NCBI GenBank assembly: GCA_002408445.1
Contig: DHSK01000155.1
Location: 1 to 15,706 of the forward strand
Length of the DNA stretch: 15,706 nucleotides
Origin: Syntrophomonas sp. UBA5288
GTDB lineage: Bacteria; Bacillota; Syntrophomonadia; Syntrophomonadales; Syntrophomonadaceae
Reading direction: 5' to 3'
This document shows positions 6,223 to 13,979 of the stretch, one piece after another; the first letter of the stretch is position 1; every line of letters begins with the position of its first letter. Made by a program: the position numbers and the translations under genes. Below the pieces are notes generated by a model. It searched no databases. It was not told where the DNA came from and saw nothing but the letters and a program-made list of their open reading frames with translations.

Positions 6223-8265
6223 TTACAGCTTAAATTTAGCAATCAGTTTATTTAATACCGCTGAATTTTCCATCAGTTCATTAGAGACCCGTTCCAGTTC
6301 TCCGGCTGATTGGGTAGCTTCCTGGGTTCCATGAGCAACTTGCTGGGAAGCGGCTGCCGTTTGTTCGACCGTCTCGGAAGTGGTGTCGATCGAACGGGCG
6401 ATTTCTTCCATACTGGCCAGAACTTTGTTCATGCTCTCGCTCACGCTGGCCGTAATACTGCCCAACATACTCACATCGTCCCGGTATTGATGCACCGTTT
6501 CCTCCATGGATTTATAATCACCACTGACATCCTGTTCAAAGAACTGCAACAGTCTGCGGGTATTGGCGACCAGGTCATCCACTGCCGTATGTACCCGGCC
6601 GGTCAAGAGTTGAATCTGAGAAACAGCTTCGCTGGAGTTCTCTGCCAGTTTACGCACTTCCTCAGCCACAACCGCGAAACCGCGTCCCTGTTCCCCTGCC
6701 CGGGCTGCTTCAATCGCGGCATTAAGTGCCAGCAAATTGGTTTGATCTGCAATACCGGAAATGGTACTGGCCAGCCCCGCAATCTGCTCGACTACTTTGG
6801 CCTCTTCCATGGCCCTAAGAGTATCCTCTTCAATCTGGCGGTATACATTACCACCTTTTTCCTGGGCTTGCTGAAGCCGTTTAGCCGTTTCATCAACCCT
6901 CAGTTCGATTTCCTGGGAGTCCTTATATCCCTTCATGGATTTATCATTAACCACCGACAAGGAATGGGTAATCTGTTGGCTTGAAGCATTTATCTCTTCA
7001 AAAGCTGCTGAAAGCTCTTCCATGCTGGCGGATATTTCCTGGATGGAGCTGGAACTTTCCTGCATCACGGATGACAGATTACTGCCTGACTGCCGCAGCT
7101 CATTGCTGACATCATTCACCTTTTCGGTAGTACTGTGCAGTTTTACCACAATATCGCGGATTGCCTCAGCTACCTGATTGAACTTACCTGCAATGGCACC
7201 AATTTCATCGCTGGATCGAACATCGGCCAGGGTGGTTAAATCACCGGTTGCCATACGGTCCATGTCTTTCACCAGTTCAGGAACACTGGCAATTGATCTG
7301 CGAATCATTATGTAGACCACAGCCCCAACCAGCAGCAAGGCGATAATATATAGAAAGATCATAAGCCGCTGATAGCCTTTCAGCTCTTTTTCCACTTCTT
7401 TCTGGGGCATGCTTACTCCTAATGACCATCCATTGGAAGGTAAAGCATTATAGGCAAAATAGTACGAGTCGCCATTTTTATCATACATGGCGCGCCCGCT
7501 CTTACTGGAAAGCATTTTTTTGGCAATTACGCCCAGACTTCCTTCATATTTAGTAATATTATCTTTTAGTATCTTATTCTTATCCTTATCATATACTACG
7601 GTTCCTTGATTACTGGCTAAAATTGCTGAACCTTGGTAGTCGATATTATAACCTTTAATAATTTCCGTTAGTTGGGTCAGCCGAACATCGACCGCAACTA
7701 CCCCAACTATATTTTGGCTCTGGTCATAGACGGGACCGGCAATCGTAATAACCATTATTTTGGTATTCGAATCAGCATAGGGCTCGGTGAATATAATACC
7801 TTTCTTTTCTAAAACCTGCTTGTAGTAGGGCCGCACATTTACATCAAAGCCTGGCAACATTCGGCGATCATCATTAGCTATGTATCCTTTACCTTTGCCG
7901 ATACACAGATAGGCCAGCTCCATATTAGAATCCGTCTTTTTTATGTTCTTCAGGTTATTAATGACCTGAGCATATTCTGGATTGGTATTAAGCTGTTCAG
8001 GATTTTGAACGCTGCAGGCGTAATCAATAAGATATTGATTCTGGCTCATCTGCACCACGTCTTCAACCTTCACAGCAAAAAAAGCATCCAGGGATTGTGT
8101 AATCTTATAGGATTGGTCTTCAATTCGCGCATCCAAATCGTCTTTCATTATTCCTCGGGTATATGAAAAACTAACAAAACCAGTAACTAAAAAAGCGATG
8201 ATAACAACAGTTAGTACAGTCATAATTACTTTATTGGCAAGACTATCGTTCCACTTCTTATGCAA
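6223..8265 (-). CDS. Methyl-accepting chemotaxis protein with Cache sensor domain
   Basis: A 680-residue transmembrane chemoreceptor. In order: first membrane segment (about 13-34), extracytoplasmic dCache-type domain (about 36-298), second membrane segment (about 301-321), HAMP (about 322-376), and a cytoplasmic signalling coiled coil whose conserved tip contains NLLALNAAIEAARAGEQGRG (510-529) and EEVRKLAENSSEAV. It should signal to CheA/CheW at the pole. Compared with the recalled amino-acid-binding motif of dCache receptors (Tyr, Arg, Trp-Tyr, Tyr, Asp in PctA), I see Tyr128, Arg145, Tyr148, Tyr163 and Asp193 at matching spacing, but Tyr147 in place of Trp. An amino acid or related amine is thus a plausible ligand. 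The start is TTG at 8265 with GGGGG ten bases upstream. It is monocistronic, with its own terminator. Confidence 0.95.
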   Translation of the reverse strand: MHKKWNDSLANKVIMTVLTVVIIAFLVTGFVSFSYTRGIMKDDLDARIEDQSYKITQSLDAFFAVKVEDVVQMSQNQYLIDYACSVQNPEQLNTNPEYAQVINNLKNIKKTDSNMELAYLCIGKGKGYIANDDRRMLPGFDVNVRPYYKQVLEKKGIIFTEPYADSNTKIMVITIAGPVYDQSQNIVGVVAVDVRLTQLTEIIKGYNIDYQGSAILASNQGTVVYDKDKNKILKDNITKYEGSLGVIAKKMLSSKSGRAMYDKNGDSYYFAYNALPSNGWSLGVSMPQKEVEKELKGYQRLMIFLYIIALLLVGAVVYIMIRRSIASVPELVKDMDRMATGDLTTLADVRSSDEIGAIAGKFNQVAEAIRDIVVKLHSTTEKVNDVSNELRQSGSNLSSVMQESSSSIQEISASMEELSAAFEEINASSQQITHSLSVVNDKSMKGYKDSQEIELRVDETAKRLQQAQEKGGNVYRQIEEDTLRAMEEAKVVEQIAGLASTISGIADQTNLLALNAAIEAARAGEQGRGFAVVAEEVRKLAENSSEAVSQIQLLTGRVHTAVDDLVANTRRLLQFFEQDVSGDYKSMEETVHQYRDDVSMLGSITASVSESMNKVLASMEEIARSIDTTSETVEQTAAASQQVAHGTQEATQSAGELERVSNELMENSAVLNKLIAKFKL

Positions 8266-8291
8266 GGTAAATCATCCCCCTTTTGTTTAAA

Positions 8292-8328
8292 TTACTGCGA
8301 GAAAAGGATTTGCACGATTCACCTCCTT
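8292..8328 (-). other. Perfect ribosome binding site with a 7-codon upstream ORF before the chemoreceptor
   Basis: AAGGAGGTGA (8328-8319) is a ten-base match to the anti-Shine-Dalgarno sequence. A GTG follows at 8315 at good spacing and opens MQILFSQ, which stops at TAA (8294-8292). The stop is 26 bases before the TTG start of the chemoreceptor, and the frames differ. It may be a leader peptide or ribosome loading site that tunes the weaker downstream start, or a chance remnant. Confidence 0.45.
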
Positions 8329-8469
8329 CAAATTTTATCCCCCTACAATTACTTCAGAATACAAAATTTACATATTAGCATCATATTATGTTATGTTATA
8401 TACCTGTGATTGTCTATAGGACCTTGCGTACAAATTCGGTCGAGACCCGCAATTTAATAAAATAAGTTC
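8329..8469. other. Non-coding stretch upstream of the chemoreceptor
   Basis: AT-rich sequence with no ORF, RNA gene or riboswitch that I recognise. A cyclic-di-GMP (GEMM) riboswitch, common before clostridial chemoreceptors, was looked for and its conserved core was not seen. No clear promoter can be assigned. Confidence 0.4.
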
Positions 8470-8495
8470 GAGAGATACTGGTTTGATGATCTCTC
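8470..8495 (-). other. Hairpin GAGAGAT/ATCTCTC upstream of the chemoreceptor
   Basis: A 7-bp stem (8470-8476 with 8489-8495) has a 12-base loop, and the minus strand then runs through CGAACTTATTTTATT. It could be a second, weak terminator for the ydbS-ydbT unit. Its sequence resembles the terminator after the chemoreceptor (6126-6168), so similar hairpins flank that gene. Confidence 0.4.
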
Positions 8496-8575
8496 CTGGA
8501 TTTCTCATATTACTGGGAAGTATCTCCTGATATGGGCTTTAGCCTGTTGTGCACAGCGAAACAGTTTAAAGCCAT

Positions 8576-8606
8576 AAAAAAACAGCCTGCGGTATAAAAC
8601 AGGCTG
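8576..8606 (-). terminator. Terminator of the ydbS-ydbT unit
   Basis: CAGCCTG (8606-8600) pairs with CAGGCTG (8589-8583) across a 10-base loop, and the minus strand continues into seven T (8582-8576). It lies about 40 bases after the ydbT stop. Confidence 0.88.
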
Positions 8607-8646
8607 CCTGATTAAATATAGTGGTAGATTATGCCGGGTTGGGGTA

Positions 8647-10086
8647 TTAATAAGTCTTGGTCTTATGCAGCATAGTGCCAAGCTTAAACCAATGTAATAT
8701 GAGGCTGCTGATCTCTTCATCCATACCTCTAAGCATGATATTCGTTCCTAAAGTGCCGGATGCTAGCGCTACTCCCAGAGTAGTTAGATCTCTGCGTTCC
8801 TGAAAAAAGTTACGGGATATATCCAGGGACTGAATCCTTCGGCGGGGAAGGATGGTGCTTATTCTCCCTATTACGCGTGACCTCAATAACAGTTTATTCT
8901 CCTCCATGTTCCAACCGGCATCCCTATACTGGCAGATTCCCAGCCAGGCCGCCGGTAAAAGCAATAAGAAAGATAAATAACCCCAGGGAAGAAAAATGGT
9001 ACAACCAATTGAGATTAGCAAAACAGGTATTATATTTATCCATAAATAACGGGGTCTGGACCTGGTGGGTAAGCCCTGCACCTGCAAAGGCATGGCAAAT
9101 TCAGGTACTATTTCTACTAAAAACCGCATCAGCTGTTCTTTCGGCAATAAGGGGAACAATACATTTCCTTCCCCTTTTTTGCTGATATTGCTGATACTTA
9201 CGACCTGTATGCTTACCATGCCGAAAGGTTGTCTTAATAAACCTTCTACTACCTTTATGGCCTGAATCCGTTTAATCGGAATGGTTAATTGCTGTTTTTC
9301 CAATAAGCCATGGCTTATCTTTATGCTTTGGCCTTCCCGCGTAAGATGAAAATTTCCATATTTAATGATGGTCCCCAGTAAGGATAAGAGCCAGGCCACC
9401 AGCAGCAAGGCTATAACAGCCGAGATAATCAGGCTCACCCTCCCGACAGCAAGGCTCTCAGCATAATCAATCATTCTATTCCAAATATGCAGGTTGGTGA
9501 AAATATCATCCAGCTGGGAAAAGAATACCAGCATGGCACTGATGACTACCCCTATTCCGTTGGAAGTAGTGGCTAACAATAACAGCGCCCGGGTAGATAA
9601 GGTATACTCAATTGCGGTATTTTCTTCATCCGTATGGAGCAAAACCTTTTGACCCGCCTGCAATATCTGGCGTAACTCTTCAGCTTTTTCCCGGGATAGA
9701 GCTGCCAGTACAAACTCTGCTTTAGTTCCCCCGCCGGCGGTCTCCACCTCAACTTTAACCAGTCCGAACATGCGCTGCAAAACACCGGCTGAGATCTGGA
9801 CGGTTTGAATTCTTTCAAAAGGGATGTATCTTTTCTTTCTGACCAAAACCCCAAATTCCAAACGCAATTCTTGTTCATGCACATAAAAGACATAGCGAAT
9901 CCAATACAGCACACCATAGGCAATGAAAAGGATCAATAGGAAAGGGAGCGCCGCTAACAGCCATTTGTGATTACCCCCGGCCAGGAAAACCAGAAGGAGA
10001 GGAAAAGCTGCCTGGACAAGGTTATACAAATTGCGGATAAAAAAGGTTATTATTGCTACCGGGTGAAGGCGCTGCGGTTCATACAT
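8647..10086 (-). CDS. ydbT: YdbT-like membrane protein with three bPH2 domains
   Basis: A membrane protein of about 479 residues, close to Bacillus subtilis YdbT (about 490). Three hydrophobic pairs (about 24-66, 168-240 and 350-386) alternate with three bacterial PH-like (bPH2, formerly DUF304) domains (about 70-145, 245-325 and 392-470). The domains repeat an RxxxIPFERIQTVQ-like strand: RYIPFERIQTV, QLTIPIKRIQAIK, STILPRRRIQSLD. The pattern points to internal triplication. In B. subtilis the ydbS-ydbT pair is linked to resistance to certain antimicrobial compounds; the molecular mechanism is not known to me. I chose ATG at 10086 because GGTGG sits six bases upstream; the ATG at 10092 directly abuts it. 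The start overlaps the end of ydbS by eight bases, implying translational coupling. Confidence 0.9.
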   Translation of the reverse strand: MYEPQRLHPVAIITFFIRNLYNLVQAAFPLLLVFLAGGNHKWLLAALPFLLILFIAYGVLYWIRYVFYVHEQELRLEFGVLVRKKRYIPFERIQTVQISAGVLQRMFGLVKVEVETAGGGTKAEFVLAALSREKAEELRQILQAGQKVLLHTDEENTAIEYTLSTRALLLLATTSNGIGVVISAMLVFFSQLDDIFTNLHIWNRMIDYAESLAVGRVSLIISAVIALLLVAWLLSLLGTIIKYGNFHLTREGQSIKISHGLLEKQQLTIPIKRIQAIKVVEGLLRQPFGMVSIQVVSISNISKKGEGNVLFPLLPKEQLMRFLVEIVPEFAMPLQVQGLPTRSRPRYLWINIIPVLLISIGCTIFLPWGYLSFLLLLPAAWLGICQYRDAGWNMEENKLLLRSRVIGRISTILPRRRIQSLDISRNFFQERRDLTTLGVALASGTLGTNIMLRGMDEEISSLILHWFKLGTMLHKTKTY

Positions 10087-10558
10087 CTTCATCCACCACC
10101 CGGGCCAGTTCTGAAATACGGTCTCTTAATACTGCAGCCACCTCATCAGCCAGAGCCGGGATTTCATGATTTCCGGCCGCAGTCGATATACTGACGGTAG
10201 ATAGCCCAAAATGACGTAAAAGCGGACCCTGTTCAGTATCTACATGCTGCACCCGCACCATTGGAATTAAGGTGCGGGTTTTGATAAATACCCCATGCAG
10301 GAGGTCAATCTCGTGCTCGGATACCTCATAACGCCATGTCCTCCAGGTGATATCCGGTTTGAAAAAAATGGAGAAGACAGCATCTGCCAGGGTGAGAACC
10401 ACCAATACCACGGCAATCCAAAAAGGCCACTGCCATAAGTGCACTGTGAGATAATAAGCGCCTGGAATCAATAATAGCAAAATTGATTTGATAATTGCAG
10501 TCCAGCGCCAGTAATGCACAGCTTTTATATCAATACATTGTTTAGGATCTTCTCTCAA
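10079..10558 (-). CDS. ydbS: YdbS-like bPH2-domain membrane protein
   Basis: A 159-residue protein, matching the size I recall for Bacillus subtilis YdbS. Two adjacent membrane segments (about 20-60, including LLLLIPGAYYLTVHLW and WIAVVLVVLTLADAVF) precede one bPH2 domain (about 75-150, with RYEVSEHEIDLLHGVF and TLIPMVRVQHVDTEQGPLLR). The start is TTG at 10558 with GAGGTGG six bases upstream; no better in-frame start exists. It is the first gene of the ydbS-ydbT unit. The two proteins probably form one membrane complex, as inferred from their constant pairing. Confidence 0.9.
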   Translation of the reverse strand: MREDPKQCIDIKAVHYWRWTAIIKSILLLLIPGAYYLTVHLWQWPFWIAVVLVVLTLADAVFSIFFKPDITWRTWRYEVSEHEIDLLHGVFIKTRTLIPMVRVQHVDTEQGPLLRHFGLSTVSISTAAGNHEIPALADEVAAVLRDRISELARVVDEDV

Positions 10559-10577
10559 GCATTACCACCTCACCATT

Positions 10578-10607
10578 ATTTTACAATATTTTACCAGAAA
10601 GTAAAAT
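10578..10607. repeat. GTAAAAT repeats upstream of ydbS
   Basis: ATTTTAC occurs at 10578-10584 and 10588-10594 (10-bp period), and the inverted copy GTAAAAT lies at 10601-10607. The last two form a 7-bp dyad with a 6-base gap. They sit just before the ydbS ribosome binding site and could be an operator or overlap the promoter. No function is proven. Confidence 0.4.
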
Positions 10608-10680
10608 TGTGAGTACTAAAAGCACTTCAACTGTTATTAAATAATATTGCACCAGGTGAGTAAAGTTCAAGAGAGGTTAA

Positions 10681-10732
10681 AGAAAAACATGCAAAGTCAT
10701 GTTCGTACTGCCCGCGCACCTCCTGGGGGCAG
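10681..10732 (-). terminator. Terminator region after grdB
   Basis: Two successive hairpins on the minus strand. The first pairs CTGCCC (10732-10727) with GGGCAG (10713-10708). The second pairs AACATG with CATGTT (10703-10698 and 10691-10686) and leads into TTTTTCTTT. The second stem is short and AT-rich, so this is a moderate call. It ends the grdX-grdE-grdB operon before ydbS. Confidence 0.5.
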
Positions 10733-10764
10733 CAGAACAAATTGGAGTACGATATAGCACTTTT

Positions 10765-12081
10765 TTATGGCATTTCAAAAACAGTTTGTTCACTAACATC
10801 GGTAGTTAATGCACGGAGTGCATTTTCGACTATATGCCGGCGCAGAGCAAATTCTTCATCCGGACTTAGCTTCGGATTACCCAGGGGATGAGGAATGGCT
10901 ACAGCAGGGTCAATACGATTGGCACCTACGGTCAATGAAATAGGCACTACGGTACAGATATGAACAACCGGAACATCCACCACATCTTCCAGTTCTTTTA
11001 CCATCGTTGCGCCGCAACGAGTACAGGTTCCTCAGGTGGAGGTCAGGATAATTCCAGCTACCTTTTCCTTCTTCAATTCTTCACCAATAGCATGGGCATA
11101 TTTTTTGGCATTGGCAATCGAGGTCCCATTGCCCACGGTGGCATAATAAAAATTATGCAGGCTGCCAATTGCTTTTTCCTTTTCCAGTTGCCGTAGGACA
11201 TCTACCGGGAGTACCCGGTCAGCATCCTCGTTGGCATAAATCGGGTCATATCCGCCATGGGCAGTTTCGTAAGTCTCTTTAGTCAGGTCATTGACCCCGG
11301 TAATATCATAACGGCCAAATTTCGAAGCACTGGAAGATTCGATGTGGTCAGGGTTGCCCTTCGGAACTATGCCGCCGGAGGTTACCAGGGCAAGCTTGGC
11401 TTTGCTTAAATCTTTAATAGCAGGTCGGGGACTGACCCGGTCAAATACCGGCATAGGATATTCAGTAGCAAAAGTTTCCCCTTTGATTTTTTGCAACAAC
11501 ATTTCGACAGCCCGGGCCGAACCGCGCTGTTTATGGAATACGTTTTTGCGCACGCCTCTGGCCAGATACCCCTCTTCGGCGGACGAACCTAAAGCTTCCC
11601 CCCGCACCAGGCGCATGGCCAATTTTGCCAGTGCCGGGATGGCCTTACGCATCTGCGCGGCTGAATTACCGGTTTTTACGATGTATACATCCTTTTTATA
11701 CATGTCAGCTCCAGGATTTTCTTCGTACATGCCGGTAACAACCGGTATATTTAGTTTTTCCTGTACTGCTTTGCATACTGCTCCACAAGCCATGCCATAT
11801 CTTCCTGCGTTAAACGCCGGTCCGGCTATGAGGAGATCCGGTTTAAATCCGGCCACCAGGGAGGTTATTTTATCGGCTGCGGCTTCGATATTTTCGTTAA
11901 AATAGGTATCCCCGCATATTACGGTTCCCACTATTTTAATGTCGCTGGCCAGCTCCTTTTGCAGTGCTGTACCCGGTCCAACCGGTCCTTCCTGGCTAAA
12001 CGGAGTTATATCCGCTTTCTCTTCACCACCGATCTGGCCAAAGAACTGATTCAAATAGTGAACTACACGAATTTCGGCCAT
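10765..12081 (-). CDS. grdB: Glycine/sarcosine/betaine reductase component B selenoprotein subunit (GrdB type)
   Basis: A 438-residue selenoprotein. The frame is interrupted at TGA 11034-11032, which decodes as selenocysteine 350 in ILTST-U-GTCTRCGATM, the known GrdB signature with U-xx-C-xx-C. Both sides of the TGA are in the same frame and match the family (EIRVVHYLNQFF at the start, CTVVPISLTVGANR and IPHPLGNP after the TGA). The length equals known GrdB proteins. With GrdE it forms component B, which binds the amino acid or N-methylated derivative and passes a carboxymethyl group to selenoprotein A. The start is ATG at 12081 behind GGGGG; grdE ends 37 bases upstream. The sequence looks most like GrdB (glycine), but GrdF (sarcosine) or GrdH (betaine) cannot be excluded without alignment. 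Automated annotation would wrongly split or truncate the gene. Confidence 0.95.
11000..11034 (-). promoter_or_regulatory. SECIS element for selenocysteine insertion in grdB
   Basis: Immediately after the TGA (11034-11032), with a gap of 12 bases, CGTTGC (11019-11014) pairs with GCAACG (11010-11005) across a GGC loop. Bacterial SECIS elements are coding-region hairpins whose apical stem starts about this far after UGA and exposes G residues to SelB. Position and form fit; the exact lower stem cannot be assigned by eye. Confidence 0.75.
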
Positions 12082-12118
12082 TGTTGTATCCCCCTTTTGG
12101 TATTAAGTGATTTATGGT

Positions 12119-13402
12119 TCAGAATTCTATGGCACCCATTTGATTGAATCCCAATTCGTTGGTAGCTCCAGTAATGGCCTGTATTTCCACCGTGATAGAA
12201 CCATCCTTTTTAAGCGCTCCATCGAAACCACCTGCAATGATGTTGACCGCATCAATGTGGCCTATAATTTTCCGCATGGGAGGTAAATCTATAGTTGCAT
12301 TGGCATTGCCTCCGCTTACTACGGCATTAGCCAGCGGGTGCCCGTCCGCCAGAGACTGGGAGGCGCCATCCCGGCCGGCGTATTCATCAGTGATCAGGAC
12401 CGTCTTTACCCCCAGAGCCTCGATTTTCTTGCAGTTCATGATAAGATCGGCATCAGGATTGCCGAAACCTTCCTCACTGATAATGACACCATCCACCTTA
12501 AGGCCTTCCACCAGCTTGGCGGTAAAATTGGAACTGCGTTCTTTATCCAGCAGTGTTACATTTTCATTAGTAACTACTACCCCTACGAAGTTCAAGTCTT
12601 TGCCATGCCGGGTAAAAAGGTCGTCTATAACCGGATTATTCAGATGGTGATAGGTGGTATTTTTGTCACAGGCCGATACACAATTACCGCTGATAATCGC
12701 TCCATCCATAACTTCAGTGGGGTACATGAAGGTCGGCAGTATGCTTTTAACATCAACCCCATACAAATAAGTGTCATGCATAAGGCCTTGAGTTTGCAGC
12801 ATATATACATAAGCCACCCGCGGCAGATCAGGATATTGATTCAGTTGCTCCGACAGGGGTCTGGTTTCAAAAGTAGAAATTTGATCGGGTTCAGCATTTC
12901 TGGCCGCCTCGGCAACATAACGGGCCGCTTTTAGTCCGGTGTGGCGCAAAGCCGCTTCATGTTCGTGCTGAAACAAGCCCTCTTTTTTATCGGCCGATAT
13001 AACCAGGTTAATAGTTTTGGAAAAGGGGGTATATTCTGCTCCCGGGCCGGACATATCAATAATACCTTCCTGGAAACCTACTATGGTACCCACCGTAAGC
13101 ACCGTCATTCCTTTTAATACATGGGTTCTTCCGCTTCCCACCATTTCCGCATTACCAAAATATCCGGGGAAAATTTGTCCGCTGCCCGCAATCTTGACCC
13201 TGGGTTCCAGCACATCTTTGACCGGGCATATTCTCACTGCGTCTCCAGGATGTACGATGTCCAATTCAATTTTAGAAAAGTGCTCATTTTTTAAAATCTC
13301 CAATAATTCATTTTTATTTATGAAAACAGTGCCGTTTCTAAATTCAGTTTTCGCACCGAATTGCACGTCTTTGACCTCTATATGACCCAGTTCCAGCTGC
13401 AT
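12119..13402 (-). CDS. grdE: Glycine/sarcosine/betaine reductase component B alpha/beta proprotein (GrdE type)
   Basis: A proprotein of 427 residues, normal for GrdE/GrdG/GrdI. The family's Asn-Cys self-cleavage site lies at Asn240-Cys241 in SGNCVSACDKNTTYHH. Cleavage yields two subunits, the second starting with a pyruvoyl group that forms a Schiff base with the substrate amine. Other family stretches are VGSGRTHVLKG, GFQEGIIDMSGPGAEYTPFSK, EVMDGAIISGNC, EEGFGNPDADL and DEYAGRDGASQSLADG. The frame is open to a GTG at 13411, but AGGAG overlaps it; ATG at 13402 has 8-base spacing and gives the usual MQLELGHIEVKDVQFG start. The gene lies 15 bases after grdX and 37 before grdB, so the three are one operon. 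It ends with TGA at 12121-12119, a true stop because family homology ends there. Confidence 0.94.
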   Translation of the reverse strand: MQLELGHIEVKDVQFGAKTEFRNGTVFINKNELLEILKNEHFSKIELDIVHPGDAVRICPVKDVLEPRVKIAGSGQIFPGYFGNAEMVGSGRTHVLKGMTVLTVGTIVGFQEGIIDMSGPGAEYTPFSKTINLVISADKKEGLFQHEHEAALRHTGLKAARYVAEAARNAEPDQISTFETRPLSEQLNQYPDLPRVAYVYMLQTQGLMHDTYLYGVDVKSILPTFMYPTEVMDGAIISGNCVSACDKNTTYHHLNNPVIDDLFTRHGKDLNFVGVVVTNENVTLLDKERSSNFTAKLVEGLKVDGVIISEEGFGNPDADLIMNCKKIEALGVKTVLITDEYAGRDGASQSLADGHPLANAVVSGGNANATIDLPPMRKIIGHIDAVNIIAGGFDGALKKDGSITVEIQAITGATNELGFNQMGAIEF

Positions 13403-13417
13403 GAAATTCACTCCTAT

Positions 13418-13837
13418 CTATAAATGTTGCTTGATTTTGGCTGGAATTCTCTCTCCTAAGGCATTGAGCGCACTATTCAGAAATTCAATATCCATAATCT
13501 GCAGATCCTGAGTATAAAGGGCCAGCCGCTCCGAAGAAATCCCGGCATTCTGCCGTTCTTCCAACTTTAACAGGCATCTATCCAATAAACGCAGATGCAT
13601 AAGATCAACCTGGTCTTTTGGTTCGGCGCTAAAAACGATGGACCGGTAATAGTTGTATTCCGGTTTTACACTGCCGGCTAGGGGATGGGATAAAAGCTTA
13701 TAACCGGATGCTGCCATGCTAAAGGCCTGGTACAGGACGGCCAGGCAATCACCCTCTATAAAGTACATTTTCGCCCTTTTAATTCCCCTGACCGCCGGGT
13801 TATTGCTTATTACCAAAAATTCTTCCGCGCTCACCAC
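13418..13837 (-). CDS. grdX: GrdX-like protein of glycine reductase operons
   Basis: A 139-residue soluble protein. Matches to the GrdX family are SNNPAVRG near 11-18, YFIEGD near 25-30, and GYKLLSHPLAGSVKP (45-59), followed by YYRSIVFS. GrdX is found at the head of many glycine, sarcosine and betaine reductase operons; its function is unknown to me. Being first in an operon with grdE and grdB supports the call. The start is GTG at 13837 (GTG at 13834 also possible) behind GGAGG. It is slightly longer than the GrdX proteins I recall. Confidence 0.85.
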   Translation of the reverse strand: MVSAEEFLVISNNPAVRGIKRAKMYFIEGDCLAVLYQAFSMAASGYKLLSHPLAGSVKPEYNYYRSIVFSAEPKDQVDLMHLRLLDRCLLKLEERQNAGISSERLALYTQDLQIMDIEFLNSALNALGERIPAKIKQHL

Positions 13838-13890
13838 TTAGTCCTCCATCGGCCTGAAGATTAAACTTGATGTTATCTTGCCTATATAAT

Positions 13891-13945
13891 CGCTTCATTA
13901 TCCCCGCCTGAAGCGTTTTTATCCCGGGCGAAAGAGTTCGCCCGG
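13891..13945. terminator. Paired hairpins between cphA and grdX
   Basis: A 9-bp GC-rich stem CCGGGCGAA/TTCGCCCGG (13924-13945, 4-base loop) comes first on the minus strand. A 7-bp stem CGCTTCA/TGAAGCG (13891-13897 with 13909-13915) follows. The first probably ends or attenuates cphA transcription but has no T tract on the minus strand. The second has TTTTT only on the plus strand (13916-13920), where it would work as a terminator against opposing transcription. Confidence 0.5.
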
Positions 13946-13979
13946 CCATGATCGCCCGCAAGAAGTGCAATAGTAATTT

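Noticed and set aside
8266..8500. Cyclic-di-GMP riboswitch before the chemoreceptor
   Set aside because: Expected from other clostridial chemoreceptors, but the conserved core of the motif is not seen.
8505..8720. 71-codon minus-strand ORF
   Set aside because: It overlaps the end of ydbT in another frame and runs through a terminator; no recognisable protein and no good ribosome binding site.
11032..11034. In-frame TGA in grdB as a nonsense mutation making a pseudogene
   Set aside because: The TGA lies at the known selenocysteine site, homology continues in frame, and a SECIS-like hairpin follows.
12119..12121. TGA ending grdE as a second selenocysteine codon
   Set aside because: Read-through gives no family sequence, the protein already has full length, and no hairpin follows.
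13838..13979. Glycine riboswitch before grdX
   Set aside because: The gap is short and contains only two simple hairpins; the tandem aptamer core is absent.
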